From the NCBI RefSeq assembly GCF_003255815.1, contig NC_037677.1, positions 107,543,100 through 107,607,099 of the forward strand: DNA of 64,000 nt. Direction: 5' to 3'. A program made the position numbers and the translations under genes. The stretch is from Theropithecus gelada. Its lineage: Eukaryota > Chordata > Mammalia > Primates > Cercopithecidae. The notes beneath the pieces are model-generated. The model was not told where the DNA came from. It saw only the letters and a list, made by a program, of their open reading frames with translations, and searched no databases. Below are positions 10,074 to 23,445 of the stretch, piece after piece. Each line of letters opens with the position of its first letter. The stretch's first letter is position 1.

Positions 10074-13000
10074 GTAAGTAAGAATTTCCTTTTTTTTTTT
10101 TTCTTTTTTTCTTCGTCTTGGGATAAGATCTTGCTCTGTCACCCAGGTTGTAGTGCAGTGGTGTGATCATGGCTCGCTGCAGTTTCCACTTTCCTAGGCT
10201 TAAGAGATCCTCCCCTATCTCAGCCTCCTCAGCAGCTGGGACAACAGGCATGTGCCACCACACCAGGCTAATTTTTTATTTTTTGTAGAGAGAGAATTTC
10301 ACTATGTTGCCCGGGCTGAATATCTTGAACCTTGACTATGTTGTGAGTAAGCTTCAGACCATTCCATATTTTATAAAAACATGATAGAAAAACTATCTTT
10401 AAATACTGCTTTATTCATGCTATAAGAAAACAGGCTATATTATTTTTAAAGTCAGGTTTGTGATTTTTATTTTCATGGGAATTCATTACACGTCCTATTT
10501 TTCTGTGTATCCTTTCACATTCCACACATTCCTATCCTGCATTATGTAGTACAGAATAGAGAAGAATAGTGAGCCTGCTTATTTTCACATGGGCTAGTTA
10601 GTGATTTCTGTAATATTAACTTACTGGTATCTTTTGATATCTTTCTTAACGAATAATTTTTATATTCTGAATTACCTAGGGTATTTTCCCTAATTCTCCA
10701 TGGTGCTTCAATAGTATGTTGTTATCATAAAAATGAACAAAGTTTTGTGGAATAGATGACCAAATGTGAGTAGCTCAAGACGATTTAAAATGTATTTATA
10801 GTTTTCAAAATCATCTCCCCAAAAAGGTAATTAGAATTGTATAATATCTGAATAGTGAGAACAGTTCATATTGGTATACTTTAGATAATTCTTTGCCTTA
10901 TAATTTTATTAATATTGAAAGCTGTGTATTTTCTGTCATTTTAAGTGTATTTCATTACTACATCTTTATTTCTTCAATGACAACTCACTATTGTTTACAA
11001 CATACATAGTTTTCTTTGATCTGAACAAACATGTTGAATTTGAAGCTTCTTTACCATTGTTTATTTACAGATCTTTTTAAAGTGTAAAAAATTGAAAAAA
11101 TTTTTATGTAATTAATGATCATTTCTGTGCTGCTATGTACAGAAGCTGTATGAGTATGCTTTAGGGTTATAAATGGGTAATATACACCTACTTAATTGAG
11201 ATGGGGATGGTAATAGAGTTTAAGAATATATTTTACATATAGGTAATTGCTACTTTTCTGCACTGTCCCGTATGGTAACCACTAGCTACATGTGGTTATT
11301 ATTACTCCTGGGCTCAAGTGATCCTCCCTCTTCAGCCTCCTCAGTAGCTGGATTACAGGCGTGTGCACCACTGCGCTTCGCCACATGTGTTTGTTGAGTA
11401 CTTGAAATGTGGCTACTCTGAGTTGAGATGAAGGTCAACTATCTCAATAATTTTTTACATTGCTTGCATGTTGAGATGATATTATGGTTATATTAGATTA
11501 CATAAAATTTATTTGAATTAATTTCACCTGGTTTTACTTTTTAATGTGGTTACTGGAAAATTTAAAATTTCTTATGTAACTTGCATTCTATTTCTATCAG
11601 AAATAGAAACATAGCTTTAAAATGTATACTTTTTGTTCCTAACTACAATAAGACCTAGTTTTAACCCTGTTCTTGGTGCTTCTGTCCAGCACTGCCTTAA
11701 AATAAAAAACTTGTTCTTCAATATTTGGATAGGTGTAAGACAGACCCTCTTTGTAGTAAATTCTTTCTATAGCAATCCAAGTCACACTCTTACTCTTTTA
11801 CTTGGAGGAAGTAGGTTATTTATTCTGACCTTCAGTTTCCTAGTGTATAAAATTGGGATATAAACACCCTCTGTATAGATTTATAATTAGGATTTAGTGA
11901 GATACTGTATATGTGTGTTAAGTCTGTGAAGCACATACTAGGTATGTAATACATGAAAATGTGGTAATATTCTAATTATGCCACTCATTGGACACCAGTA
12001 ATTGAAAATGTGATTTTCGGGTGCTGTGGTCATATACAATTAGAGTGGTTACTATTGAGATGTCAGAATTCAGAAAGAGGGAATTAGTACACAATAGGAA
12101 ACAATTTTGAAGTCATCACATTCTGTACTCAGGTTATCATTTTAATTTTGGTTTTCTTAAAGTCAGCTCAATAGGGGCTATGGAACTCCAACACTTAGGT
12201 TAGTATGAATAACAAAATATAAAGCAATTAATATAAACATGGGTTAAAAATTATAAGGTCAAATATATAAATTATACTGAGAGAGAATGTTTACTGCTGC
12301 AGAGACATAAACATACTTGAAAGAATATTAAAATGGTTGAAGAAAAGAAAACTTGATTATGGGAAATAGATACATTTAAATTGAATACTCCAAGGGACAG
12401 TTTAAGACATTTTATTATAGTTCTGAGTCCTGTGTCTTCTGGACTAGTTTTGTGGTTCACCTTAATAGTGCAATGATGAAAGCACTATGTTACAGGTAGA
12501 TATTTAATGTTTTTCTCAACCATCCACTCTTACATGAAAATGTCATCTAATTTATCTGATCCTGGTCTTTCTGTCCCTTCTACTTAATCATTTTTGTTTA
12601 TCTCTCTTTACTTTCACTCCCTTGTCCATCTCTGTTTCTTTAGCTGTCAATACTCTGCTGTATTCCAGTTTTGTATTTTCTGTAGTTATAGTCATATGGG
12701 ATTAAAAATGTGGGTTTGAATCCTAGCCATAATCCTTTCTAGATATGTAACTTCTTGTGAAACACGTTCCTTCTGTAAAATGAGGATAAACAGTTTCTTT
12801 CTACAGCTTTTGAGGCTTATAGACCACATATGTAAAGTGCCTAGCATAGAACCTGGTATCTAATAGGTACCATGTAGTGTGGAACCTGGAATCTAATAGT
12901 TGACAATAGTAGTGGTAATGATGAAAGAAACAGTACTACGGCTGCTTCCATTAAGACTGTAATTACTGCTGATGGTTGTGATGATGTCCCAAACACACCA

Positions 13001-16000
13001 TCCTAACACTGGCTTCTCACCAGTTCGAAAACTTTTAAGGCATTGTTCCACTTCTCTTTAATCGTAGATACATTCTGCTTAAAAGCCTTTATTATTTTCT
13101 TTAAAAGTATGACATTATTATTTTCCCACAGTTACTACCCTTGCTCTTTACCAGTTAGCTTGTGACTGAATTACTGAAACATTTTCTTAGTGGTTTCCCA
13201 CTTTATACCTCTTTTTGTAATATACTCAATATTCTTCTGCCAAATGAATCCCTCCCATCTCCTTCCTATGATATCTAACTTAAGCTCTGACAATTTTAGT
13301 GTGGGAGTAGTTAGCAGTGATTCTGGTGAGGTAAGCAAGGGCAAGATCAAGTTACAAGGTAAAGAGTTTACATTTTGCCTGGGTGCAGTGGCTCACGCCT
13401 GTAATCCCAGCACTTTGGGAGACCGAGGCGGGCGGATCACGAGGTCAGGAGATCAAGACCATCCCGGCTAACACAGTGAAACCCTGTCTCTGCTAACAAC
13501 ACAAAAAAATCAGCCGGGCGTGGTGGCGGGAGCCTGTAGTCCCAGCTACTTGGGAGGGTGAGGCAGGAGCATGGCGTGAACCTGGGAGGTGGAGCTTGCA
13601 GTGAGCTGAGATTGCGCCACTGCACTCCAGCCTGGGCGACAGAGCGAGACTCCGTCTCAAAAAAAAAAAAAAGAGTTTACATTTTTTGTGACATAATGGG
13701 ATTACTTTTAAAGGATCTTCAGTGAGGGCATGCATGAGAAAATCAGTCTTCATTCAGTATAGTTTGAAGACTGGAGGCAGGGAGACTACTTAGGAGACTA
13801 GTGAAATAATTTGGCTCTAATAGATGATTTTGTTAAAAATAAAACATTCCCACCTTCCTAAGTGTGTCAAGAATTGTAAAGATTTAAACACATGTAGGCT
13901 TTTTATAGGTTGATGAAAATTTTTGGTTTGAATATATCTTAAAACGTTAGAGTCCATGCACATAGACCTGACATGTTATAATTATCTTTAGGCATATAGA
14001 AAATGATTTGAGTGATTCAGCTCTGATTTGAGTTAACAATAATGAACAAAACTCTGGCCCAGTGGTAGCTAATTCAGTAACCTTTCTGACTTAAAGAGCT
14101 TTCAGGGCAAAGTCAAGTGCCTCCACTTGATCTCCATGGAATTTGAGTATGAAGGACACTCTGCTAGGTGATGGGGATGCAGAGAAGGACATACAGTCTA
14201 GTTGTGGTTTCTCATTTGAAGCGTATGACTTAGTTGGAAGAAAAAGACTGTTATATAAAAAGAAAGTGATTTCCATGACGTGTTGAATGAATAGTATGTG
14301 AGCAATTAGTGTTACTGTAGCTAGAGTTGTAAGGGAAGTTTTAATGGAGGGAGTAAGACTTGGGCTATATCCTAAAGGATTTTGATAACTGAAAATAACA
14401 ATGAAGGTGACATTCTAAGTAGGGGAACCACTGGAAACTCCAGTATGTTGATCTCTTTTAGAAGAATCAATTTTATATAGGCTGGAAGATTTTCAGGATG
14501 GTAAGTAATATGAGAACAGTTTAGGGAGATGAATTAGGACTTTGAGATGATGGCTTTTCTTGAAAGCAAACTTTATCTTGAGGCAGTAAAGCATCAGCAG
14601 TTCAGCTTAACAATCATATGGATTGTTTGCTGAATTCCTTTCGTTCTTTTCTGGATTACTAATAGATCTTAAGTATTTATACCTAGTTACGGGATGTTTG
14701 GCAAATCATTTAAACATTCTCAGCCTTAGTTTCCTTATCTGTCCTCAATGTTATAATAACTAACTGCCAAACTTGTGCATAAATAAATGATAGAGTGTCT
14801 AGTACAATGCCTGATAAATAATAGTAGGCATTCTATAAATATTAGTTTGTGTCTCTTCTCAAGATGCTTTGTCTTTTCTTAATATCTCCAATTGCTTAAC
14901 TCTCTTAGCTCATAAAAGTCTAAGGGTTTTATATTTGGTGTTGCTGTTAGCATAAATTTTATGATCTAAACACGTGAAATAACATGCTTCTTTTGGTAAA
15001 CTTTGTTAAAATTCAGTGCCTTGGTTTACTTTCCTTGATAATGTGAAAAATAATCTTATTTAGTTGTTGTTTATTAGATTGAAGTAGATGAAATTCCCAA
15101 TATGCGACTGTAATTTACCCGCAAAAATGGTCGTGTCATGTGATTCAACCTAATCTAACTTACCACTATGTCTGTAAAACAGTAGATACTTAAAATACTT
15201 AGAATTTTCTTTCTTCATTTTTCTCTTTAAGATCCTGATAATTTAAGTGACTGTCTCTTTTCTGGTGATGAAGAAAACACTGGGACTGAGGAAATAAAGA
15301 ATGAAATAAATGGAAATTGGATTTCAGCATCCTCCATTAATGAAGCTAGAATTAATGCCAAGGCAAAAAGGCGGCTAAGGAAAAACTCATCCCGGGACTC
15401 TGGCAGAGGCGATTCGGTCAGCGACAATGGGAGTGACGCCCTTAGAAGTGGAGTAACTGTGCCAACCAGTCCAAAGGGAAGGTTGCTGGATAGGCGATCC
15501 AGATCTGGGAAAGGAAGGGGACTACCAAAGAAAGGTTGGTATATATCATGTCCAACAAATGGAAGATAAACAAGTGGAAAAAAATTGTCTGGTTCTTGTA
15601 CTACAATTTCCTTGTTCTAGGAATGAGAGAAATTCAAACAGTGATAATAAGAGGCTTTACAGTTTGTATATATTTTTACTTAGTAATAAGGTGAGGACCA
15701 TCTCACTTTTTCTTTAGGTTGATCTTTTTTCTTGTTTGAGTAGATTTAATTTTCTTTAGCAAAATGTTAACGGTTTATTTCCAGCAAAATATGCACTGAT
15801 GTTTTTCACTGTTAACGAGTTTTGCATATGTTCTCTAAGTTTGAAAGGAGTCAGAAATCCATCATACTTATTTAATATAATTATGTCCATTACTACTACT
15901 AGTAAACATAAATTTGATTGATAACATCTGGATCTGAATTTTAATGTTTTCCGAGATCTGGTTGTGAGTTCTCATTAGCTCTTTATTTTGGGTTCTGTAG

Positions 16001-19000
16001 TGCATTGGTCTGTTTCACTGCTGTATCTCTAGTACCTGAAATAGTGACTCGCACGTCATAGACAAATATTTGTTGATTAAGAGTTTTCTGATGATTTCAT
16101 CATCTTTTGAATGGTGGGAACTTCAATTTATAGCATAGGTTTCTTGTAAAATGTTTTTGTGATGTCAAAAATTATTTTTGTTGAATGGCTCTGCAATCAT
16201 GGTTTATATCAAAATGAAACCTGGTTATCAGATTCTGTTTTGGTCTGATGGCAAGGATATAGTTGGTACAAAACAAAACCCTCCAAAAACAGAAATGTTG
16301 GTGACATTGTAAAGGTTCTTTAAAAAATAATGTAGTGCATTGGTCCTTAAAACATTTCAGTAAGTTGATGTAGAAAAGCAACTTCGAAAATTGGAATTGT
16401 TAAGCTTCTATTGGTTGTTTTGTATTTAGAAAATAGAATTTTCAGGGCTGTTAATGCTTAAAAGCAATTAGTATTGTTTTCTATATTTGTAATATATTGC
16501 TTAATAGTGTGGTTTAATGTGTACTTTTATATTTAAAGAGTACTGTATTTGACTTTAAAATATTTTATGGTGGTTACTGTCCTTTTTTGTTAAATAATTT
16601 TTCACTTGTTGAGTTTTCTATGCTACGCTTTACTGGCCCAGCATGTTTCTTTTTGTCTTGGTCCCAAAGAAATGTCGAATAAAATTTAGAGCTCAGCTGC
16701 AATATCATCCCCTTTCAGGTCCTCAGTATAGCTATTTTTTATCCTTATTTGTTTTTGCTTTTATTTTAAAGTATCTGCTTTTTTAGTTTTTAACTTCATA
16801 AGCTATTTGAACTTAATGTTTTCAGAAATATTGAAAGAGTGGTCTGAACAAAAAGGAAACCAATAGGGAAAGAAAACTGGAAAAAAAACTAACATAGACA
16901 TTAAATACAATTTTTTTTTAGCTGTTATTTAACATCGGAACATTTAGGATTATTTTAGATTTCAACAAATTGATGAATTTTATGTTTTTTCTTTCTCAAT
17001 TCTAAACTTTTTCAGGTGGTGCAGGAGGCAAAGGTGTCTGGGGTACACCTGGACAGGTGTATGATGTGGAGGAGGTAGATGTGAAAGATCCTAACTATGA
17101 TGATGACCAGGTATCAGTGCTTTGCTTTTTCATAAGATTTAAAATGTTTATGAACTTTTTTGACTTCATGTTTGTAGTTTACTCATACATGTGTCAAATC
17201 ATATGTATATATGTTTTGGATTAGGAAACCAAGTAAACTGACAGTAATATATGCATAACTTTCACTTGGTTTCCGTAGTGAGTCAAAAATAGCTCTTTAC
17301 AAATTCACTTAGGATTATTAAGTTGACCATTTTTCAGTAAATTCTGTTAATATAGTTTGTTTCTATAGTAATGATAATTGAGAATATCTTCTTTTGAATA
17401 GTATGAGTTAGAGATACTAGGTTGCTTTTAAATATTACCGTTTAGAATGGTAACTATATAATAAATTTTGTTTTGGGGATGTGCATCTTTTAGGGATAAT
17501 GCTGAAAATGTAAATTTTTAATAAGATTGTGTAGTGAATTTTTAATATTTTTTAATGGAAATTTTAAAGTAGAATAGTATAATCTGCTTGTACTCTTCCC
17601 TTAGCTTTACAAACTTAAATAATTACAAACTCATAGGCAGTCTTGTTTCATTCCATTTACTCTCTGTCTTCTCTTGGCCTGTTTGCCCTACCCTGTTTTG
17701 GATTATTTTGAAGCAAATCCCAAACATTTTGATTATGTTTTTTGAAAATCATGTCTTTGCATAAGGTAAGACACGGTGATGGAAATTTTTGACAGGAAAA
17801 TGTTAAGAGTATATGTTACATTGTTTTTATTGTGTGTTGTATGTATGTATTTAACTGTTTTAAGTAATAGTTGGACATGGAAATATTTCTAAGAGAATAT
17901 GAAAAATATGAAACTAGTAGGATTCAAGTACTGTAGAATCTTTGCTAAAAATGTCTTAATCTTTCAAGTATATGTTTTTAGGCTGAAGCCAGTCACAGGT
18001 TGCAAATATAGCAGTCCCCTCTTATCCGTGGTTTCACTTTCCGCAGTTTCAGTTACCCATGGTCCAATGTGGTTTGAAAATACTGATTGGAAACTTTCAG
18101 AAGTAATTCATAAGTTTTAAATTGCATGCCATTCTGAGTAGTGTGATGAGATCTCCCGCTGTCCAGCTTCATCCACCTCATCCTGCCTAGGATGTGAGCC
18201 ATTCCGTTGTCCAGTGTGTATCTGCAATGTATACACTACTCGTGCATTCGTCACATGGTAGCTGTCTAGGTTATCAGATTGAAAAAACAGTATTTATTGG
18301 GTTTGGTACTATCTGTGGTTTCAGGCATCCTCTGACAGGGCTTGGAACATACACCCTGTAGATAAGGGGGGGCACTACATTTCAGAGCTTGTTTTGCATG
18401 GGGAGAGAGGAGTGGTTCGATGATGTATGTTAATCTTCTTTTTGAAATTTCAATTGAACAGTGCTTTTTTCCTTAGAGATTTTTTTCTGTCACTACAACC
18501 TTGATCTTTGTGTTATACTTTTTATTATAATAATGCTAATTGTGAAGGCTTTGGTTTCTGCTTCATTTTTTCTAAAAGTGAAGTTTTAACTAAAATACCA
18601 TATATGATAGGAAGCCATCATGAAGCTTTTTGGTTACCGAAAGATTGGTTTTGAGAGAGACATAAAAATTTTGAGAGAAAAAATTAAGACATGGGGGTTG
18701 GGAGCAAATTATGTATTTGCTATGGTTAATGGCTCTAATCTATATATTGGCTTATTCTGATTTTGTAAAAGAGCAGTGACATACACATTCTACTATTTTT
18801 ATTATTATTTTATTACTATTTTCTAGCTTTGTTGTCCATGCTGGAGTGCAGTGATGAATTAATTATAGCTCACTGCAGCCTCAAACTCTTGGGCTTAAGA
18901 GAGCCTTCTGCCTCAGCTTCCTGAGTAGCTAGGACTACAGGTGCAGGCTACCATGCCTGGCTAATTTTTAAAATTTTTTTGTAGAGACAGGGTTTTGCTA

Positions 19001-22000
19001 TGTTGCCCAGGCTAGTATTGAACTCCTGGCCTCAAGTGAACCTCCTGCTTTTGCTTCCCAAAGTGTTGGGATTGTAGGTGTGAGTCTCCTTGCCTGGCCT
19101 AGATTCTGTTTTTATGTGATGAATGTATGTAGCATGTCTTTGTCTTGTGCTAAGTGGGCATTATTAACTACTTAGAATATAAAATTATACAACAATTTCA
19201 TTTGTTTATTTGCATTTTGTTTTTTATAACTCTTACTCCCTTTTCCCCTCACAGGAGAACTGTGTTTATGAAACTGTAGTTTTGCCTTTGGATGAAAGGG
19301 CATTTGAGAAGACTTTAACACCAATCATACAGGAATATTTTGAGCATGGAGATACTAATGAAGTTGCGGTAGGTTTAAAGTTGCAAGTGTAATTTATTTA
19401 ATATAGGAGAGAAGACATCTTTTATAAGCAAAATACATCTAGAATGATCTTGGGTCACTGAATAAATTTAATCATTTTCTTTTGCATAAGTGAGTTTCTA
19501 AGAAATGGAATAAAATCTCATTACATTAAAATAGTTATATATTTGGGATGTGATGAGAGCTATGTGCCATTTTCTTCTCTGAAAAATGACAATATTTTAA
19601 TAATTTTTATAATGATAATTTGTAATGTATATGAATTTATAAAATCTGTTTTTATAATTTATAAGATATAATTTTAGCAGTTTGAGGGCACTTATAGACC
19701 CCCCTGAAACCTCTTCAGGGACCTCAGACAAGAATGCCTGACATAGTTTCATTTTTTTGACATTTATTTCAAGTATGTTCAGAAGTAGGATAAAATTTCT
19801 TTGTACTTTGTCCAAAAAAAAAAACCCACAAATAATAAAGATTTGAAAAAGAATTAGAAACCATGAGAATAATTATGAATTGTTCATAAAGTAAATTTAG
19901 GATAAAATAAAACTATTGGTCAGTTAGGATTATTGAATTAAAGTAATATAATTGTAACCCTTAGAAGACTTTGATCATTTAGATTCTTAAAATTTAGACT
20001 AGACTTTTATGATTTGTCTGGTACTGTGAGGTTTGTTATCTTTGGATTTGTAGGATTTGAATATAAGACAAATATTTGTTCTGTGCATACCATCTGGAGG
20101 AATTTGTAATAGGTGATTCTTGCCCTTTTGAAGCCCAGTCAAGTGAAAGAAATTATATGTAAACAGATTATTAAAGTATGTGAAACATTCTGTTATAGAG
20201 GAAAAGTTTCCATGAGTCTGTGAGGGCAGGGACTGTTGAAATCTTGTTATCTACCTCGCATAAGACCATCTGTATACTACATATCTATTAACTGAGTAGG
20301 TTTGGAAAGCATAAAATAGAGAGTAATAGTAGAGATGATTCTCTGCTGTTCTGAAGGATGGTGAGGAGTTCGCCAGTTAAGATAGTTTTCCAGGAAAGAG
20401 GAGTATCGTGTTTGAGGGTAATGGATTAGTTGTTAAAGTGCAGTCAGTGAAGATGAACTGTAGTGAGTGAGAAGAGATTACTAACAAGGACACCAGTTAG
20501 GTGGCTGTGAAATAGTTCTGGCACTCTCTTAGTAGTGTATCATGATTTAAAGATTCTAAGAAAACTTTCATTAAAGAGGAGGGCACTCTAACTGAATTAG
20601 AACTTAGCTTCTAGAGTCAGACTACCTTTATTCCGCTTTCAGTTTGGCTACTCCAGCTGTGTGCCCTCTCTGCTTTGAGTATGATAGGTATGATAATTTA
20701 ATACTCAAAGGGCTATTTGAGTATTAAATAAGATAATATAAATAAAGAGGCTATTATAATGCCTGATACATTAGTCAATAAGTATTAGCTGCAGCTATTA
20801 TATTTCTAATAGGAAATTTTAAATTTACCCCAGAATTTTAAACCAATAATCCCATTTAAAAACAGTTGTTTAAGATCTAATTTTAAACTTGATACAGAAG
20901 TGTAAAGTGAATTTTTATTTCTTTTTTTTTTTTTTTTTTTTTTTTTTGAGACGGAGTCTCGCTCTATCACCCAGGCTGGAGTGCAGTGGCTGGATCTCAG
21001 CTCACTGCAAGCTCCGCCTCCCGGGTTTACGCCATTCTCCTGCCTCAGCCTCCCGACTAGCTGGGACTACAGGCGCCCGCCACCTCGCCCGGCTAAGTTT
21101 TTGTATTTTTAGTAGAGACGGGGTTTCACTGTGTTAGCCAGGATGGTCTCGATCTCCTGACCTCGTGATCCGCCCGTCTCGGCCTCCCAAAGTGCTGGGA
21201 TTACAGGCTTGAGCCACCGCGCCCGGCCGTGAATTTTTATTTCAAGAGAAGGCTTTGAAGAAAAGTAGAATATAAATAGCTTATGATAATGTAAAATGAA
21301 TTTCTCCACAAATTCTCATAAAACAGTATTTATAGAAATAATAGATTGTAAGGCAGGTTAGTTACTCCTAATACCAATCTTAGCAATATTATGTAGTTTA
21401 ATGAACTAGCCATGAGCTGCATAATGATGTTTCCATGACAGACTGCATATATACCTGTGGTCTCAAATAATACTCTTTACTATATCTTTTCTGTGTTTAG
21501 ATAGGTAACCATTGTGTTATAGTTGTCTACAGTATTCAGTATAGTAACATACTATACAGGTTTGTAGCCCAGGAGCAATAGGTTATACCATATAGCCTAC
21601 ATGTAGGCTATGCCATTTAGGTTTGTGTAAGTACACTCTATAATGATTGCACACTGATGAAATCACCTAAATGGTGAATTTCTCAGAATGTATCCATGTC
21701 GTTAAGTGACCCATGACAGTATTTCAAATGTATTTCACATTTTTGAATTTAGCGATGTTAAGGCAGTTAAAGCTTGACAAAGTGGATCAATGTCTAATTT
21801 ATGCACAGGGAAAAAAGGTGTCTATCTCTTTTGATTATTTCCAAAGAGTGAGAGGTAAAGACATAACAGATAAAAGCTTGATTTTTCAAAAATAAAATTT
21901 TATTGAACTGTAGGTAGTGATACACGTTAAAAATGTTTTTAAATTATTTTTTTGAACAGGAAATGTTAAGAGATTTAAATCTTGGTGAAATGAAAAGTGG

Positions 22001-23412
22001 AGTACCGGTGTTGGCAGTGTCCTTAGCATTGGAGGGGAAGGCTAGTCATAGAGAGATGACATCTAAGCTTCTTTCTGACCTTTGTGGGACAGTAATGAGC
22101 ACAAGTGATGTGGAAAAATCATTTGATAAATTGTTGAAAGATCTACCTGAATTAGCATTGGATACTCCTAGAGCACCACAGGTTTGTATGATTCTTCTTT
22201 TTGTTCATTCTCTCCCACGACTATACTCCTAATGGTGGAAGTAATGTATACTCCTAGGAAATTTTAGTAGATGGAAGGGGATGGCCCACATTTCCTACCA
22301 CACCGAACTACCCCTCTAACATTTCGGTGTATTTTTTCCTAGTTCTTTTGTTTTTTAAACATGGTCTTCATCATGCTATAAATTTAAGGTTATGTTGTAC
22401 TTTTCCCCCATGATCTGTGTAGTTTTTAGTTCTTTTTTTTTTGTTTTGCCATATAGTCTTTATTATATGTAGTTGTTTTATTAACTAAGATTTTTTAAAA
22501 ATGTAGGTTACGATTGCTTCACTAATGTTTATTATAAAAAGTCAGGAATAAGACTCTTCCCTTTTGTAGCTTTGAAAACATGTGAAATTGTTATTGTCAA
22601 AAGTTTTTAATCAAGGTAAAATCATTTTACCTAAAACATTAATTTAGAAATAGAATATAGGCATGTCAGTTCCTAAATGCTGTTTCTGTTATACTTATGA
22701 CAGACAGTAGTCTGTATGAGATATTGAGTGGTGATCCTAATGCAGATATTTTTTCCTTTTATACCAATACATGTACTGTAACAAAATGATTATATAAGTT
22801 TATATTTATTGTAGAATTTTTGAAAAATAAAAGCCAGAAAGAAGAAAGGCCAGCAAAAACTGCTACTGGTGTTAAGTTTTCCATTCTCCTTTCTGTGGGT
22901 ATATATCAGTGTATGACTTCTATAAATCCTTAATTTTTTTAAATTAAAAAAATGGAATCATACCATGTATGCTATTTTGTAAACTTGATTTTTCTCATAC
23001 CATGAAATATGGTAAATATCTTTCCCTGTGGCCACATAATATACCATTTTACATATATACCATTGAACCATAGCTTTATTTTTGGACACTAATTTCCATT
23101 TTTTATAATAAGTAATGCTGTGAACATACTTCCAGCTATTTCTATACAACTTTTCTTTCTCCACAAGATAAATTCCTTTGATTAGTTTTTGAGAGAACCT
23201 AGTCTTTTTTTTTTTTTTTTTTTTTTTTTTTAGACAGAGTCTTGCTTTTTTCGCCCGGGGGGGGGGGGGGGGGGGGGGTCCCGCCCCCTTCGAGCCCCCC
23301 CCCCGGGTGTTTNNNNNNNNNNNNNNNNNNNNNNNNNNNNNNNNNNNNNNNNNNNNNNNNNNNNNNNNNNNNNNNNNNNNNNNNNNNNNNNNNNNNNNNN
23401 NNNNNNNNNNNN

Positions 23413-23445
<33 letters not shown>

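Larger units (their letters stand above)
10074..15231 (+). other. PDCD4: PDCD4 intron 2
   Basis: Holds an Alu fragment starting about 17 bp after the donor, a short Alu remnant near 11300-11385, a MIR-like region near 12705-12870, an AluY at 13377-13669 and a MIR-like region near 14690-14850. The rest is AT-rich with no recognisable feature. Confidence 0.65.
17111..19254 (+). other. PDCD4: PDCD4 intron 4
   Basis: Contains a Tigger-type DNA transposon relic (18010-18378) and an old antisense Alu (18826-19099); otherwise AT-rich with no exon-like segment seen. Confidence 0.6.
19369..21959 (+). other. PDCD4: PDCD4 intron 5
   Basis: Holds a young antisense AluY (20922-21228), a MER2-like DNA transposon (21410-21717), an L2-like segment near 20215-20310 and a MIR-like segment near 20600-20790. 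Nothing else recognised. Confidence 0.6.

Noticed and set aside
20889..21137. Open frames with the theme LALSPRLECSG...AHCKLRLPG
   Set aside because: These recur through the window and are translations of antisense Alu elements, not genes.
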